Virus record (IMG/VR): IMGVR_UViG_3300022200_000088
Coordinates: 1 to 45,615 of that record
DNA: 45,615 nucleotides
Direction: 5' to 3' (one strand)
Source of the DNA: a virus
Both the position numbers and the translations under genes were made by a program. Numbering within the stretch: the first letter of the stretch is position 1; the number at the start of each line of letters is the position of its first letter. This document shows, one piece after another, positions 45,615 to 45,615 of the stretch. A model generated the notes under the pieces. That model saw nothing but the letters and a program-made list of their open reading frames with translations, made no database searches and was not told the origin of the DNA.

Positions 45615-45615
45615 C

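Overview
The window looks like part of a large, strictly lytic tailed-phage genome that infects an actinobacterium. The actinobacterial signal comes from a WhiB-like protein, a DUF7455-type zinc protein, a class Ib ribonucleotide reductase set (NrdH, NrdI, NrdE, NrdF), a flavin-dependent thymidylate synthase, and many short overlapping genes. The DNA is AT-rich by eye, unlike most Streptomyces or Mycobacterium phages, so a low-GC aquatic actinobacterium is a plausible host (inference). No integrase, repressor, portal, major capsid or tape-measure gene is visible, so the window is a slice of a bigger genome and both edges cut genes.

Layout. (1) 1-8408, plus strand: a tightly overlapping run with the end of a DnaE-type polymerase III alpha subunit, MazG-like pyrophosphohydrolase, NrdH, RecA-like recombinase, a PD-(D/E)XK-like protein, a Cas4/RecB-like exonuclease, RuvC-like resolvase, zinc-ribbon proteins, DUF3310 and both terminase subunits. 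(2) 8439-9362: a secreted protein with a very strong ribosome site and its own terminator. (3) 9444-12915: nrdI-nrdE-nrdF, closed by a terminator. (4) 13029/13065-15241: a large secreted Pro/Glu-repeat protein and two small membrane proteins (holin candidates), then a terminator. (5) 15310-16459: two small leaderless genes and tRNAs Asn, Gly, Asp, Thr. (6) 16482-18446: a DUF6065-like protein, an M23 endolysin and small zinc proteins. (7) 18446-21294: a sugar cassette (GT61-like, HAD phosphatase, nucleotidyltransferase, GDPD-like). (8) 21359-25634: small actinophage proteins including WhiB, a free-standing structured RNA, a Dps-like ferritin and two head-associated proteins. (9) 25650-33898, mostly minus strand: an HNH pair, a Stealth-like protein (plus strand), a three-module glycosyltransferase, a methyltransferase, five tRNAs, ThyX, GroES and a collagen-like tail protein. 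(10) 33998-37910, mostly plus strand: tiny genes with their own promoters. (11) 37911-38778: non-coding, with two DnaA boxes and two families of direct repeats, the best origin candidate. (12) 38779-45614, minus strand: many small acidic proteins and a DUF932 protein, interrupted by a plus-strand endonuclease VII-like gene.

The main regulatory observation is a repeated leaderless promoter design. At eleven genes on both strands a -10 box ends exactly six bases before the ATG, which puts transcription start at or next to the A of the start codon. Five of these have TTGACA 17 bases upstream, and five others have an extended -10 (TGn). These genes lack a Shine-Dalgarno site, while operon-internal genes mostly have one. 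Other items to check: the promoter-terminator-bracketed RNA at 23972-24056, the origin-like repeat region, a probable non-ATG start (ATT) for the 13 kb secreted protein, a shared C-terminal peptide in two head-associated proteins, and repeated ATGTCAGACCC leaders in the last 2 kb.

Functionally the genes cover DNA synthesis and nucleotide supply (DnaE, RecA, RNR, ThyX, MazG), recombination and packaging (Cas4-like, RuvC-like, terminase), lysis (M23 endolysin and holin candidates), translation support (nine tRNAs), chaperone support (GroES) and surface or glycan modification (secreted proteins, glycosyltransferases, sugar-nucleotide enzymes).
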